Below the pieces are notes generated by a model. It was not told the DNA's origin, did not search any database, and worked only from the letters and a program-made list of their open reading frames with translations. From an uncultured Pelagibacteraceae bacterium (lineage in GTDB: Bacteria; Pseudomonadota; Alphaproteobacteria; Pelagibacterales; Pelagibacteraceae), in contig CABYCN010000001.1 in NCBI GenBank assembly GCA_902517455.1, forward strand, positions 1 to 64,000: a DNA stretch of 64,000 nt. Direction: 5' to 3'. Both the position numbers and the translations under genes were made by a program. Below, piece by piece: positions 25,713-38,936 of the stretch (positions within the stretch are counted from its first letter, which is position 1; every line of letters starts with the position of its first letter).

Positions 25713-27053
25713 ATGATAAGAAACTTATTTATAATTGTTTTTACAATTTTATCAACAAAATCTCTAGCTTTGATAGAAGTTGATATCACTAGGGGAAACT
25801 TAAACCCACTTCCAATAGCAGTATCACCACTATCAATTGATGAGGACTCAAGAAAAAGTTTTGAAAAAATTATAAAAAAAAAAGATATAGGTGCTGAAAT
25901 TTCAGGCGTTATCGAAAATAATCTTATAACTTCAGGACTTTTTAATCCTTTAGACAAAAATGCCTTTCTCCAAGCTCCTGATATTGCAAATTTAAAACCA
26001 AGATTTGAGGACTGGAATTTAATTAAAGCTCAAGCTTTAATTACGGGAAAAGTTAATTTTGTAAATGATAAATTGAGAGTTGAATTTAGATTATGGGACG
26101 TCCTAGCAGGAAAAGAAATGATGGCTTTAGCATTCACGACAGTTCCAAATAATTGGAGAAGAGTAGGACATATCATTACTGATAAAGTTTATGAGAGACT
26201 AACAGGAGAAAAGGGTTATTTTGACACAAGAATTATTTATGTTTCTGAAGAAGGTCCTAAAACTAGAAGAATTAAAAAACTTGCTATAATGGATCAAGAT
26301 GGTGCAAATAATAAATTTTTGACATTAGGTAATGAGTTGGTTTTAACTCCAAGATTTAATCCCACTAGTCAAATGGTAACCTATCTATCCTATTTTAGAA
26401 ATTTGCCAAGAGTTTACCTTCTAGACATAGAAACAGGGATGCAAGAAGTAGTTGGAGATTTTCCTGGAATGACTTTTGCTCCTAGATTTTCTCCAAATGG
26501 TCAAAAAATAATTATGAGTTTTGCTAAAGATGGAAACTCAGATATTTTTACCATGGATTTAGAAAATAGAGTTGTTGAAAAAATTACAAATCATCCTTCA
26601 ATTGACACCTCACCTTCATATTCTCCCGATGGCAAATTTATTTGCTTTAATTCTGACAGAAGCGGTTATCAACAAATATACATTATGAAAAGTGATGGAA
26701 GCGATGTAAAGAGAATTTCTTTTGGTAAAGGTTTATATGGAACCCCTGTGTGGTCTCCAAGAGGAGATTTGATTGCATTTACAAAACTTCATAAAGGTAA
26801 ATTTTATATTGGAGTAATGAGAGTAGACGGAAGCGGAGAAAGACTACTAACAGAAAATTTTTATCAAGAAGCACCTTCATGGTCACCTAATGGTAGAGTT
26901 TTAATTTTTTATAGAGAAACAAAAACAGACAGTAAAGGAGAAGGATTCTCGGCTAAATTATGGTCTATAGATTTAACAGGCTATAATGAGAGGCTAGTTA
27001 GCACTCCTACAGATGCCTCAGACCCATCATGGTCAGCTTTATTAAGTAATTAA
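25713..27053 (+). CDS. tolB: Tol-Pal periplasmic protein TolB
   Basis: A 446-residue periplasmic protein with an N-terminal signal sequence (to about residue 19, ending in Ser-Leu-Ala), an N-terminal domain that meets TolA, and a six-bladed beta-propeller shown by repeated [33 protein letters not shown] and PSWSPNGR units. TolB binds Pal through the propeller. It sits 10 bp after tolA. Confidence 0.94.
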   Translation: MIRNLFIIVFTILSTKSLALIEVDITRGNLNPLPIAVSPLSIDEDSRKSFEKIIKKKDIGAEISGVIENNLITSGLFNPLDKNAFLQAPDIANLKPRFEDWNLIKAQALITGKVNFVNDKLRVEFRLWDVLAGKEMMALAFTTVPNNWRRVGHIITDKVYERLTGEKGYFDTRIIYVSEEGPKTRRIKKLAIMDQDGANNKFLTLGNELVLTPRFNPTSQMVTYLSYFRNLPRVYLLDIETGMQEVVGDFPGMTFAPRFSPNGQKIIMSFAKDGNSDIFTMDLENRVVEKITNHPSIDTSPSYSPDGKFICFNSDRSGYQQIYIMKSDGSDVKRISFGKGLYGTPVWSPRGDLIAFTKLHKGKFYIGVMRVDGSGERLLTENFYQEAPSWSPNGRVLIFYRETKTDSKGEGFSAKLWSIDLTGYNERLVSTPTDASDPSWSALLSN

Positions 27054-27137
27054 TTAAATATTATCTTGATTTTTAACTTGAAACATCTATCTAATTGTGA
27101 AAAAGTTAGAATAAGTAATATTGATCAAGGAGCAATA

Positions 27138-27617
27138 ATGAAATTAAACAAAATTCTAAAAAATGCTTTTTTAATAACAATCGCATGTATTGCACTCTCT
27201 GCATGCGCCACTTCAAAGAAAACAACAGGACAAATGCAAGGAGATGTTTATACTGGAACAGATACAGTCGAGTATTTAGCATCTGGGGTTCCTGATAGAG
27301 TTTTCTTTGCAACAAATGAATCGGTTTTAACTACTGCATCTAGAGAAACTCTAAGGAAACAAGCTGCATGGCTAAGAAAAAATTCTAACATTACTATTGT
27401 TTTAGAAGGACATGCTGATGAAAGAGGAACTAGAGAATATAATTTGGCACTTGGTGAAAGAAGAGCTAACGCTGCAAAAGATTATTTAATGACATATGGT
27501 ATTTCCTCAGATAGAATTTCTGTATTAAGTTATGGGAAGGAAAGACCAGTCGACTCAGGATCTAATCCATTAGCTTGGTCAAAAAATAGAAGATCAGTAT
27601 CAGTAAAAGCAAACTAA
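27138..27617 (+). CDS. pal: Peptidoglycan-associated lipoprotein Pal
   Basis: A 159-residue outer-membrane lipoprotein. A longer frame begins at 27066, but the ATG at 27138 is preceded by AAGGAGC at a good distance and gives a proper lipoprotein signal (KLNKILKNAFLITIACIALSAC) with the lipid-bearing cysteine at about residue 22. The OmpA-like domain has FFATNESVLT and the peptidoglycan-binding VLEGHADERGTREYNLALGE motif. A strong terminator follows 14 bp after its stop. Confidence 0.94.
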   Translation: MKLNKILKNAFLITIACIALSACATSKKTTGQMQGDVYTGTDTVEYLASGVPDRVFFATNESVLTTASRETLRKQAAWLRKNSNITIVLEGHADERGTREYNLALGERRANAAKDYLMTYGISSDRISVLSYGKERPVDSGSNPLAWSKNRRSVSVKAN

Positions 27618-27630
27618 TTTTTCATATTTA

Positions 27631-27668
27631 AGACCCTTAAACATTAATTGTTTAAGGGTCTTTTTTTT
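27631..27668 (+). terminator. Rho-independent terminator after pal
   Basis: An 11-bp perfect stem (27632-27642 with 27650-27660, GACCCTTAAAC/GTTTAAGGGTC) with a 7-base loop is followed by eight T residues. It is the clearest terminator in the window and separates tolQRAB-pal from cpoB. Confidence 0.93.
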
Positions 27669-27695
27669 GCCATTATTTTAATAATAACCTGAAAT

Positions 27696-28694
27696 ATGAA
27701 ATGTTTACTAAAAAAATTTATTTTATCATTTTTTTTATTATTCAATTTTTTTTCTTTTACTCAATCATTAGCTGATAATCACAATTTTTATGAAATTTTA
27801 GAAAAACTTCAAAATGATGTAAAAACTTTAGAGAAGGCCGTTTATTCTGGAAGTATCCAACTCAATGAAAATTTAGACGCAAATAATAATTCAATTAATG
27901 AGCCTAATAACAATTCCGAAGATGTTCTTACAAGACATCTGTTAAAGCTATCTGAAATTGAAAATCAGTTTCAAGAACTTACGAATAAATTTGAGGAAAT
28001 TAATTTTAAATTAGATAAACTATCTAATAGAATTTCAAAAGTTCAAGCCGATAACCAAATGAGATTTCAAGATTTGGAGGGCTTAGCTTTGTCCCAACAA
28101 ACAGGAAAAGTTTCACAAAAAATAGATAATAAAGATAATGAGATACTTCCAGGGAGTTCTGAGCCTCAAGATTTAGGGTCAATATCTTATAATGATACAG
28201 CAACAAATGAAAAATCTCAAAAAATTCAGTCAGTAGACTCAACTGCTACAATTATAACTGAAACTTTTAATTCAGAGGAAAAAATTCTTCCAGATGAAAA
28301 TGCAAATAAACAATATGATTTTGCAACAAGTTTTTTAAAAGTAGGGGACTATTCAATGGCGGAAAGAGCTTTTAGAGAATTCGTAACTATAAATCCAAAT
28401 CATGAATTAGCAGGTAATGCTCAATATTGGTATGCAGAAACTTTTAGGATTAGACAGCTTTACACTGACGCCGCTTCCGCTTATTTGGAGGGATATCAGA
28501 AATATCCTAAAGGTGAAAAGGCTCCAATAAATTTATTAAAATTAGGAGTATCAATGGTGCAGATTGGAGAAAAAGATCAAGGTTGCAAAATGATAAATGG
28601 AGTTGAAAAACAATATCCTGAAGCTAATCTATCAGTGATTCAAAAAGCTAAATATGAGTCCCAAAAATTTGAATGCAAAAATCAAAATTCCTAA
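27696..28694 (+). CDS. cpoB: Tol-Pal associated periplasmic protein CpoB (YbgF)
   Basis: A 332-residue periplasmic protein with a signal peptide (about 1-26, ending in LADNHN), an N-terminal coiled coil with leucine heptads (about 32-135), a polar linker rich in Asn, Ser and Glu, and three C-terminal tetratricopeptide repeats, beginning QYDFATSFLKVGDYSMAERAF. CpoB links peptidoglycan synthesis to Tol during division. Although it belongs to the tol-pal set, it is cut off by the terminator just upstream, so it needs its own promoter or read-through. Confidence 0.86.
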   Translation: MKCLLKKFILSFFLLFNFFSFTQSLADNHNFYEILEKLQNDVKTLEKAVYSGSIQLNENLDANNNSINEPNNNSEDVLTRHLLKLSEIENQFQELTNKFEEINFKLDKLSNRISKVQADNQMRFQDLEGLALSQQTGKVSQKIDNKDNEILPGSSEPQDLGSISYNDTATNEKSQKIQSVDSTATIITETFNSEEKILPDENANKQYDFATSFLKVGDYSMAERAFREFVTINPNHELAGNAQYWYAETFRIRQLYTDAASAYLEGYQKYPKGEKAPINLLKLGVSMVQIGEKDQGCKMINGVEKQYPEANLSVIQKAKYESQKFECKNQNS

Positions 28695-29682
28695 GCTTCT
28701 AAAAATTAAGTTAAATAATAAAAAAATTAGTCAAATTTTTAAAAAGTTTGAAAAATCTTTAATCATTAAAGAAAACTTTATAGTAGCTGTTTCTGGTGGC
28801 CCAGATAGCCTTGCTTTAGCTTATTTGGCTAAAATTTATGCATTAAAAAATAATCTAATTGTTAAATTTATAATTATCGATCATAAACTTAGATCAGAGT
28901 CGACCAAAGAGGCCAAAAAAGTAAAAAAAATTTTAAAGAATTTTTACATTGAAAGTAAAATTTTAACTTGGCTAGGCCCAAAACCAGATAAAAATATCCA
29001 ATCATTTGCAAGAAAAGAAAGATATAAATTATTATTTAAGGAATGTAAAAAATATGAAATTAGAAATATACTATTAGCTCATCATCGAGATGATTTGTTA
29101 GAAAACTTTTTTATAAGAATGTTAAGAGGAAGTGGATTGAAAGGTTTAATCTCATTAAATAAAAAAACCAATATAGACAATATAAATTTATTAAGACCAT
29201 TATTAGATCAAAAAAAAGAGGATTTAATTTTTCTTTCAAAAAAGGTATTTAATTTTTTTGTTATTGATCCAACAAATAAGGATGACAAATATCAAAGAGT
29301 AAAAATTAGAAATTTAATCATAGAATTAAAGAATAACGGATTAGATATGAGGAAGTTTTTAAAAACCATCAAAAATTTACAAGACTCAGATTTTGTCGTA
29401 AACTTTTATGTAAATAGAAATCTAGAGAAAAATAGTTTTTTTTCGTTAAAGAATAAAAAATTAATTTTAAATAGTGATTTTTTTCAACAGCCATACGAAA
29501 TAATTTTCAGGTCATTCTCAGAGACGATTAATTCTATTGGAAAAAAATATTATCCACCTAGGGGAAAAAAACTGGATAGATTAATTAGAGATATCAAAAA
29601 AAATAGATCATTTAGGGCGACATTAGGTGGATGCGTCATTGAGAAGGTCAATCAAACAGTAATTATCTCAAAAGAAGGTTAA
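28654..29682 (+). CDS. tilS: tRNA(Ile)-lysidine synthase
   Basis: A 342-residue PP-loop ATPase that puts lysine on C34 of the CAU isoleucine tRNA. The P-loop is [12 protein letters not shown] near residues 43-54, with DHKLR and [23 protein letters not shown] downstream, all TilS hallmarks. It is shorter than E. coli TilS (about 430) and keeps little of the C-terminal RNA-binding part. The chosen ATG at 28654 overlaps cpoB by 41 bp; a later in-frame TTG at 28669 is possible, so the start is uncertain. Confidence 0.9.
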   Translation: MSPKNLNAKIKIPKLLKIKLNNKKISQIFKKFEKSLIIKENFIVAVSGGPDSLALAYLAKIYALKNNLIVKFIIIDHKLRSESTKEAKKVKKILKNFYIESKILTWLGPKPDKNIQSFARKERYKLLFKECKKYEIRNILLAHHRDDLLENFFIRMLRGSGLKGLISLNKKTNIDNINLLRPLLDQKKEDLIFLSKKVFNFFVIDPTNKDDKYQRVKIRNLIIELKNNGLDMRKFLKTIKNLQDSDFVVNFYVNRNLEKNSFFSLKNKKLILNSDFFQQPYEIIFRSFSETINSIGKKYYPPRGKKLDRLIRDIKKNRSFRATLGGCVIEKVNQTVIISKEG

Positions 29683-29744
29683 ATTATTTCAACATTATTC
29701 AATTTGTCACTTGTTTAATTGATAATAATTCTTATTTTATACGC

Positions 29745-31646
29745 ATGAGTATGAAAAATTTAGCTATGTGGGCTATAATAGTTTTTTTAACTATTGGTCT
29801 TTACAACATGTTTAAAAGTCCTCAATCAAATGTAAGAGCTGGAGATAAAGTAATTTTTTCAGAATTTCTAACTTCTGTTGATAATGGAGAAGTTGTTAAA
29901 GTTGAGATACAGGGTAACAATATTAAAGGTGTTTATTCCAATGGTAATAACTTTACCACCTATTCTCCTAACTTCCCAAATTTAATTGAAAAACTTTCAG
30001 AAAAAGGTGTCAGTATTTCAGCAGCTCCCATAGAGGAGAAGATGCCCTCTTTATTTGGAGTTTTACTTTCTTGGTTTCCTATGTTGTTATTAATTGCAGT
30101 TTGGATTTTCTTTATGAGACAAATGCAAGGAGGCAAAGGTGGAGCAATGGGATTTGGAAGATCAAAAGCTAAAATGATGAATGAGTTAAAAGGTAAAATT
30201 ACTTTTAATGACGTAGCAGGCGTAGAAGAGGCAAAAGAAGAAGTTGAAGAAATTGTTGAGTTTTTAAAAGATCCGAAAAAATTTAGTAGACTTGGTGGAA
30301 AGATACCAAGAGGCGCTTTGTTGGTTGGACCTCCTGGCACAGGAAAAACATTACTTGCCAGAGCTATTGCAGGTGAAGCTGGGGTACCTTTTTTTACTAT
30401 ATCCGGATCAGACTTTGTAGAAATGTTCGTTGGTGTAGGAGCTTCAAGAGTTAGAGATATGTTTGAACAAGGTAAAAAAAATTCACCATGTATAATTTTT
30501 ATTGATGAGATAGATGCAGTTGGTAGAAGTAGAGGGGCAGGTTTAGGAGGAGGAAATGATGAAAGAGAACAAACTTTAAATCAGCTTTTGGTAGAGATGG
30601 ATGGATTTGATACAAATGAGGGTGTTATAATAATAGCTGCAACTAATAGACCTGATGTATTAGACCCCGCTTTATTAAGACCAGGTAGATTTGATAGACA
30701 AGTTGTAGTTTCTAATCCTGATATTATCGGAAGAGAAAAAATTTTAAAAGTTCATGTAAAAAAAATTAAAATGGCACCTGATGTTAATTTGAGAACTGTT
30801 GCAAGAGGTACGCCTGGATTTTCTGGAGCAGATCTTGCGAATATTGTTAATGAAGCTGCCTTGCTTGCTGCAAGAAAAAACAAAAGAATAGTAACTTTGA
30901 ATGAATTTGAAGAAGCAAAAGATAAAGTAATGATGGGTGCAGAAAGACGATCAATGGTAATGACTGAAGACGAAAAAAAATTAACCGCATATCATGAGGG
31001 AGGCCATGCTCTAGTTTCATTTAATATGCCTAGTTATGACCCGATACATAAGGCTACAATTATTCCAAGAGGAAGAGCTTTGGGAATGGTAATGAACCTT
31101 CCTGAAAGAGATCAACATGGTCATTCAATTAAATACTTAAAGGCAAGACTGGCAGTTTGTTTTGGTGGAAGAGTTGCTGAAGAAGTAATATTTGGTAAAG
31201 ACAATATATCTACTGGTGCTGGTGGAGGCAGTGGATCAGATATCAATCAGGCCACACAACTGGCTAGGGCAATGGTAACTAAATACGGAATGAGTGAAGA
31301 AATGGGACCAGTTGAGTATGGCGAAAATCAAGAAGAAGTTTTTTTAGGAAGATCTGTTACACAAACACAATCAGTTTCAGAGGAAGTTGCTCAAAAAATA
31401 GATAAAGAAATTAGAAAATTGGTTGATGAGGGTTATAATAAAGCAAGAGAGATTTTGACTGACAAAATTGATGATTTACATAAAATTGCAAAAGCTCTTA
31501 TTACTTATGAAACTTTAACAGGTGAAGAAATTGAAAATATTATCAATAAAAATATATATCCAGCAGACAAACAAGATTTAAAAGTTGAAGATGAAAAAGG
31601 ATCTGCTATGGGCGCTTTGGGACTTAAACCAAAAATAGTTCACTAA
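29745..31646 (+). CDS. ftsH: ATP-dependent zinc metalloprotease FtsH
   Basis: A 633-residue membrane-anchored AAA protease that degrades membrane proteins and regulators such as sigma-32. Two membrane helices (about 5-22 and 103-124) bracket a small periplasmic domain; then Walker A GPPGTGKT (195-202), Walker [13 protein letters not shown], the SRH region, and zinc motif HEGGH at 417-421. It follows tilS, the normal alphaproteobacterial order. The partner regulators HflK and HflC are at 55-57 kb and the substrate RpoH at 36 kb. Confidence 0.96.
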   Translation: MSMKNLAMWAIIVFLTIGLYNMFKSPQSNVRAGDKVIFSEFLTSVDNGEVVKVEIQGNNIKGVYSNGNNFTTYSPNFPNLIEKLSEKGVSISAAPIEEKMPSLFGVLLSWFPMLLLIAVWIFFMRQMQGGKGGAMGFGRSKAKMMNELKGKITFNDVAGVEEAKEEVEEIVEFLKDPKKFSRLGGKIPRGALLVGPPGTGKTLLARAIAGEAGVPFFTISGSDFVEMFVGVGASRVRDMFEQGKKNSPCIIFIDEIDAVGRSRGAGLGGGNDEREQTLNQLLVEMDGFDTNEGVIIIAATNRPDVLDPALLRPGRFDRQVVVSNPDIIGREKILKVHVKKIKMAPDVNLRTVARGTPGFSGADLANIVNEAALLAARKNKRIVTLNEFEEAKDKVMMGAERRSMVMTEDEKKLTAYHEGGHALVSFNMPSYDPIHKATIIPRGRALGMVMNLPERDQHGHSIKYLKARLAVCFGGRVAEEVIFGKDNISTGAGGGSGSDINQATQLARAMVTKYGMSEEMGPVEYGENQEEVFLGRSVTQTQSVSEEVAQKIDKEIRKLVDEGYNKAREILTDKIDDLHKIAKALITYETLTGEEIENIINKNIYPADKQDLKVEDEKGSAMGALGLKPKIVH

Positions 31647-31651
31647 AATAA

Positions 31652-32701
31652 ATGCCTAGATATTACACAAGGGCGTGTAATTTCTATTATGGTTCGAAAT
31701 CTAAATTTCTAGTAAAGCAGAAAAAAGCTATTCCATTGAATGGTAATAGTGAAATTTCTTTTGATAAAATAGAAATTATTTCAAGAAAAACTCAAAAAAA
31801 AATTCCTCTAAAAAAGATCAATTCTCTCCCAAAAAATTTAAGAAAGTTAGTAAAAAAGAATCTTAAACTTATTTCTCAAAAAAAAAAAAGTTTTGAAAAT
31901 TTTAATTTTCGAAATAACCCAAATATAATGGGTGTTTTGAATATGACACCAGATAGTTTTTCTGATGGTGGAAAATTTAATAAATATAATTTAGCAATAA
32001 AACAATTAAATTATCTTTTTCAAAGTGGTGCTAATTTAGTTGATATTGGGGGTGAGTCTACCAGGCCAGGTTCTAAGCCTGTTAAGTCTAGTATAGAATG
32101 GGATAGAATAAAAGATGTTCTAAAAAAAATAAATAAAAAAAATATGGTATCCTTAGATACTAGAAAATCAGAAATTATGGAAAGAGGTATAAATTTGGGA
32201 GTAAATTTGATTAATGATGTCTCTGGATTTAATTATGACAAAAACTCAATAAATATTATAAGAAAGTATAAGATACCATTTGTACTTCAGCACTCGCTTG
32301 GAAATCCTGACAAAATGCAAGATAATCCAAAATATAAAAATGTTTTATTAGATATTTATGATTTTTTTGAAGAAAAGATAAAATTTTTTAAAAGTGTAGG
32401 CATAAATCATAATAAAATTATCCTAGATCCAGGCGTAGGATTTGGAAAAAATTTGAAACATAATATGACAATAATCAAAAATATATCAATTTACCATTCT
32501 TTAGGACTCCCTATACTACTTGGTATATCAAGAAAAAAATTCATTAAAGAAATATCGTCTGACAATGATAGTTCTTTAAGATTAGGAGGAACTATTAGTT
32601 CAAGTTTATTCGCAATGATGCAAGGTGTTCAAATATTAAGAGTGCATGATGTAAATGAGGTAATTCAAAGTATTAAAGTATTTAAAGAGCTAATTAAATA
32701 A
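31652..32701 (+). CDS. folP: Dihydropteroate synthase
   Basis: A 349-residue enzyme that joins p-aminobenzoate to the pterin diphosphate in folate synthesis. The TIM barrel begins only at about residue 90, with NIMGVLNMTPDSFSDGG, then DIGGESTRPG and GVGFGKN. The first 90 residues form the extra N-terminal domain seen in alphaproteobacterial FolP, of unclear role. It starts 5 bp after ftsH and 2 bp before glmM. Confidence 0.92.
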   Translation: MPRYYTRACNFYYGSKSKFLVKQKKAIPLNGNSEISFDKIEIISRKTQKKIPLKKINSLPKNLRKLVKKNLKLISQKKKSFENFNFRNNPNIMGVLNMTPDSFSDGGKFNKYNLAIKQLNYLFQSGANLVDIGGESTRPGSKPVKSSIEWDRIKDVLKKINKKNMVSLDTRKSEIMERGINLGVNLINDVSGFNYDKNSINIIRKYKIPFVLQHSLGNPDKMQDNPKYKNVLLDIYDFFEEKIKFFKSVGINHNKIILDPGVGFGKNLKHNMTIIKNISIYHSLGLPILLGISRKKFIKEISSDNDSSLRLGGTISSSLFAMMQGVQILRVHDVNEVIQSIKVFKELIK

Positions 32702-32703
32702 AG

Positions 32704-34029
32704 ATGAAATACTTTGGTACAGATGGAATTAGAGGACCCGTTAATAGCAAAAACATAAATGGAGATATGTTTTTTAGATTTGGATTAGCTGCTGGTAAAT
32801 ATTTCACAAATTTAAAAAAAAAAAAACAAATAGCTATAATTGCTAAAGATACAAGACTTTCAGGTTATGCTCTTGAGCCTGCATTAGTCTCAGGATTAGC
32901 GTCTGCAGGGATGCATGTTTATACACTAGGACCATTACCAACTAATGGTCTGGCTATGTTAACAAAATTGATGCATGCTAATTTAGGTATAATGATAACG
33001 GCATCTCACAATTTATTTGATGATAACGGTTTAAAATTGTTTGGGCCTGATGGATTAAAATTGTCTGATAAAATAGAAAAAAAAATTGAACATTTGATTG
33101 ATAGCGAAGCCCAGAAACATTTGGCTAAACCTAAGTTTTTAGGTCGAGTTGAAAGATTAGAGACAGGCACAAAAGAATATATTAGAATTCTCAGAAAAAG
33201 AATTCCATACAATTTTAAAATAAAAAATATGAAAGTCGTATTAGATTGTGCGAATGGGGCTGGATATAAGTCGGCACCTAAAATACTTAGATCTTTAGGA
33301 GCTAAATTAGTAGTTCTAGGTAATAAACCAAATGGTTTCAATATCAATAAAAATTGTGGATCAACTTTTCCAGAAAAACTTAAAAAAAACGTAAAAAAAC
33401 ATAAAGCGCATTTAGGGATTTCTTTAGATGGAGATGCAGATAGAGTAATAATGTGTGATGAGAAGGGATCAATAATTGATGGTGATCAAATTATAGCAGC
33501 CTTAGCAGTTTTTTGGAAAAAAAAAAAAATTCTCAAGGGTGGGGTTGTTGGAACTTTAATGTCAAATTATGGATTAGAAAATTTCTTTAAAAGAAAGAAA
33601 ATTAAATTTATTCGAGCTAATGTTGGTGACAGATATGTAAAAGAAATTATGCAAAAAAAGAAATTTAATTTAGGTGGAGAACAATCAGGTCATATAATTC
33701 TTGGAAAATTCGCAACAACAGGTGATGGACTTTTAGTTGCTCTGGAGGCTATTAAAGCATTAGATAAAAACTTAAAAGCCAGTAATTTTTTTAATGTATT
33801 TAAGAAAATACCTCAAAAATTAGAAAACGTAAATTTTGAAGATAATGACATACTCCATAAATTGCCTGTAAAAAAAGCAATCAAGATTGCAAAAAAAATG
33901 ATTAAAGGACATGGAAGAATTCTTGTTAGAAAATCCGGGACAGAGCCCAAAATAAGAATAATGGGTGAAAGTGAAAACTTAGCATTACTAAATAAATGTA
34001 TTAAAATTATAAAAAAAACAATTAACTAA
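32704..34029 (+). CDS. glmM: Phosphoglucosamine mutase
   Basis: A 441-residue alpha-phosphohexomutase making glucosamine-1-phosphate for peptidoglycan and LPS. Motifs: YFGTDGIRG at the start, the phosphoserine loop ITASHNLFDDNG (the usual Asn-Pro is Asn-Leu), the metal loop SLDGDADRVIM, GGEQSGHII and C-terminal RKSGTEPKIRIM. The ftsH-folP-glmM order is standard in proteobacteria. Confidence 0.95.
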   Translation: MKYFGTDGIRGPVNSKNINGDMFFRFGLAAGKYFTNLKKKKQIAIIAKDTRLSGYALEPALVSGLASAGMHVYTLGPLPTNGLAMLTKLMHANLGIMITASHNLFDDNGLKLFGPDGLKLSDKIEKKIEHLIDSEAQKHLAKPKFLGRVERLETGTKEYIRILRKRIPYNFKIKNMKVVLDCANGAGYKSAPKILRSLGAKLVVLGNKPNGFNINKNCGSTFPEKLKKNVKKHKAHLGISLDGDADRVIMCDEKGSIIDGDQIIAALAVFWKKKKILKGGVVGTLMSNYGLENFFKRKKIKFIRANVGDRYVKEIMQKKKFNLGGEQSGHIILGKFATTGDGLLVALEAIKALDKNLKASNFFNVFKKIPQKLENVNFEDNDILHKLPVKKAIKIAKKMIKGHGRILVRKSGTEPKIRIMGESENLALLNKCIKIIKKTIN

Positions 34030-34030
34030 A

Positions 34031-37025
<2,995 letters not shown>

Positions 37026-37033
37026 AAAGAGTT

Positions 37034-37061
37034 TATCTAATTAATATTATATTTTTTTCAA
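37034..37061 (-). promoter_or_regulatory. Candidate rpoH promoter, nearly leaderless
   Basis: On the minus strand a TTGAAA box (37056-37061) and a TAGATA box (37034-37039) are 16 bp apart, and the rpoH ATG (37025-37023) starts 8 bases after the -10 box. The predicted transcript would have a leader of about one or two bases. By-eye assignment. Confidence 0.4.
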
Positions 37062-37065
37062 TATT

Positions 37066-38043
37066 TTATTTATACGTGTTTCTTAGCATTTTCAAAATTA
37101 TTTCAAGCTCTTGTGGCAAAATTGAGTTAAATATCATATCTTTGTTTTTTTTGGGATGTATGAATCCAATAGTTTTAGCATGAAGAAATTGTCTATTTAA
37201 ATTAGTAAGTTTTTTTTCTAAAATTGGATCAATATTCTTTAATTTCTTAAACCTTTTTTTATATTTATCATCACCCACAATACTGTTTCCCAAATAATTC
37301 ATATGAACTCTAATTTGGTGAGTTCTACCAGTTTCTAATTTACATTCTAAAAAACTTAATGTTGGTGTATTTTTATTTTCAAAAATTTCTGTTGTCTTAT
37401 AATTTGTAATAGCTTTTTTTCCCTTAATACTACTTACCTCCATCATTTGTCTATTTTTAGAACTTCTGGTAATCAGTGTTTCAATTTTTCCTTTAGAGGG
37501 TCTAAGCTTCCCCCAAATTAGTAATTGATAAATTCTAGTGATTGAATGTTTGCTGAATTGATTTGAAAGATGTTCGTGAGTTTGATTGTTTTTTGCAATG
37601 ACAACTAACCCAGACGTATTCTTGTCTATTCTATGAACAATTCCAGGTCTTAGTTCATGACCGATATTAGACAATGAGTTTTTATTATAATCTAACAAAG
37701 CATTTACTAGTGTGTTATCTAAATTTCCCGCACCGGGGTGCATTACAATTCCTGCAGGCTTATTTAAAACGATTAAATCTTTGTCTTCATAAATAATATC
37801 TAGTTTATACTTAAAGGGCTTTAGTGACATTTTTTTTGGATTAGGAATAATTAACTCTAATAAATCACCTGCAGAGACCTTTTTTGAAGGATTTTCAATG
37901 ATCTTATAATTTAACTTTAATTTTTTGTTTAAAATTAAACTTTTAATTCTGGTTCTACTGATTTCATTCTCTTTTTTATTAATAAAAGCATCTACCCGCA
38001 TGTTTTTAACTCCATCTTCAACAATCAAATTTATTTTTTTCAT
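37066..38043 (-). CDS. rluD: RluA-family 23S rRNA pseudouridine synthase (RluD-like)
   Basis: A 325-residue enzyme with an N-terminal S4 RNA-binding domain (about 15-65, RTRIKSLILNKKLKLNYK) and a catalytic domain with GIVHRIDKNTSGLVVIAKN, where Asp140 is the nucleophile, plus GRTHQIRVHMNYLGNSIVGD. RluD makes three pseudouridines in helix 69 of 23S rRNA; RluC has the same layout, so the exact target site is less sure. The rluD-rpoH order is common in alphaproteobacteria. Confidence 0.88.
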   Translation of the reverse strand: MKKINLIVEDGVKNMRVDAFINKKENEISRTRIKSLILNKKLKLNYKIIENPSKKVSAGDLLELIIPNPKKMSLKPFKYKLDIIYEDKDLIVLNKPAGIVMHPGAGNLDNTLVNALLDYNKNSLSNIGHELRPGIVHRIDKNTSGLVVIAKNNQTHEHLSNQFSKHSITRIYQLLIWGKLRPSKGKIETLITRSSKNRQMMEVSSIKGKKAITNYKTTEIFENKNTPTLSFLECKLETGRTHQIRVHMNYLGNSIVGDDKYKKRFKKLKNIDPILEKKLTNLNRQFLHAKTIGFIHPKKNKDMIFNSILPQELEIILKMLRNTYK

Positions 38044-38066
38044 AAAATGTTATATCAGTATTATAT

Positions 38067-38143
38067 GCGCTTGTAGCTCAATTGGATAGAGCGCCTGACT
38101 TCGGATCAGGAGGTTCTGGGTTCGACTCCTAGCAAGCGCGCCA
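38067..38143 (+). tRNA. tRNA-Arg (anticodon TCG)
   Basis: A 77-nt cloverleaf runs from GCGCTTG to CAAGCGC-G-CCA with a 7-bp acceptor stem, encoded CCA, a CCTGA/TCAGG anticodon stem and the loop CTTCGGA, giving anticodon TCG, which reads CGA and other CGN arginine codons. It sits between two genes on the opposite strand: 23 bp from the rluD start and 1 bp from the end of the ABC permease gene. Confidence 0.94.
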
Positions 38144-38144
38144 T

Positions 38145-38936
38145 TTATTCACCCATATTTATCAGAGTTCCTTTAATGCGTGCTTTTAAGAAAGAGAAAT
38201 AAAACGAAATAATTCCACACATTAGATAAATAAAATTTAAATAATATGCTTGTTTTAAATTTTCATAATTTACAAAATTATTTAATAAAATGTTTCTTGT
38301 TTCATCAAAAATATAAACTAGTGGCAAACATTTAGCTATAGTTTGAAAGAAGCTAGGAAGGATTTCTATTGGATAATATATACAACCTAAAGGAGCCAGT
38401 AAAAACAAAGATGACCAGGCAATATTTTCAAAAGAGGGTCCAAATCTCATTAGACCAGCACTGACGAATAAACCCAATGTAATTCCAAAAATATATAGAC
38501 TTAAAAATAAAAAAAGAAGTGGAAAACCTAATTTTAAAACTGAAACTCCAAATAAAGGAGATGTTAATATAATTGCTGGCACTAAACCAATTAATGTTCT
38601 TATCAGTGCTGTAAAAATAAGTGATGTTATTATTTCTTTCAACTTTAAAGGGGCAATAAATAAATTAGTAAAGTTTCTAGACCAAATTTCTTCTAAAAAA
38701 AGCATATTAAAACTTATGCTAGATCTAAAAAGAATATCGTATAGAATTGCACATGTAAGAATTACTCCTAGAGTATTATTATAATAATCGCTGTAAATTG
38801 AAAAAAACTTAGAAATAAAACCCCAAAGAATAATCTGAATAGTTGGCCAATAAACAAGATCTAAAATTCGTGGTAGAGAACTTTTTATTAGATAAAAATG
38901 TCTTAAAAAAAGACCATACATTTTGTTAAAATTCAT
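38145..38936 (-). CDS. ABC-2 type transporter permease
   Basis: A 263-residue integral membrane protein with six predicted helices and the DLVYWPTIQIILWGF segment near the N-terminus, matching ABC-2 exporter permeases. It pairs with the ATPase gene immediately upstream, the two overlapping by 4 bp. Such exporters carry polysaccharides, lipids or drugs, but the substrate here is not readable. No glycan genes sit beside it, which argues against an O-antigen exporter. Confidence 0.82.
   Translation of the reverse strand: MNFNKMYGLFLRHFYLIKSSLPRILDLVYWPTIQIILWGFISKFFSIYSDYYNNTLGVILTCAILYDILFRSSISFNMLFLEEIWSRNFTNLFIAPLKLKEIITSLIFTALIRTLIGLVPAIILTSPLFGVSVLKLGFPLLFLFLSLYIFGITLGLFVSAGLMRFGPSFENIAWSSLFLLAPLGCIYYPIEILPSFFQTIAKCLPLVYIFDETRNILLNNFVNYENLKQAYYLNFIYLMCGIISFYFSFLKARIKGTLINMGE

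Noticed and set aside
27066-27137. Longer Pal starting at 27066
   Set aside because: The later ATG has a good ribosome site and a complete lipoprotein signal directly after it.
29960-30340. 126-residue minus-strand frame opposite ftsH
   Set aside because: It is an antisense shadow of the conserved FtsH AAA start, with no start-site or family signs.
32704-34029. Possible inactive GlmM because the active-site Asn-Pro reads Asn-Leu
   Set aside because: The phosphoserine, metal loop and sugar-binding motifs are all intact, so one neighbouring substitution is not enough to propose loss of function.
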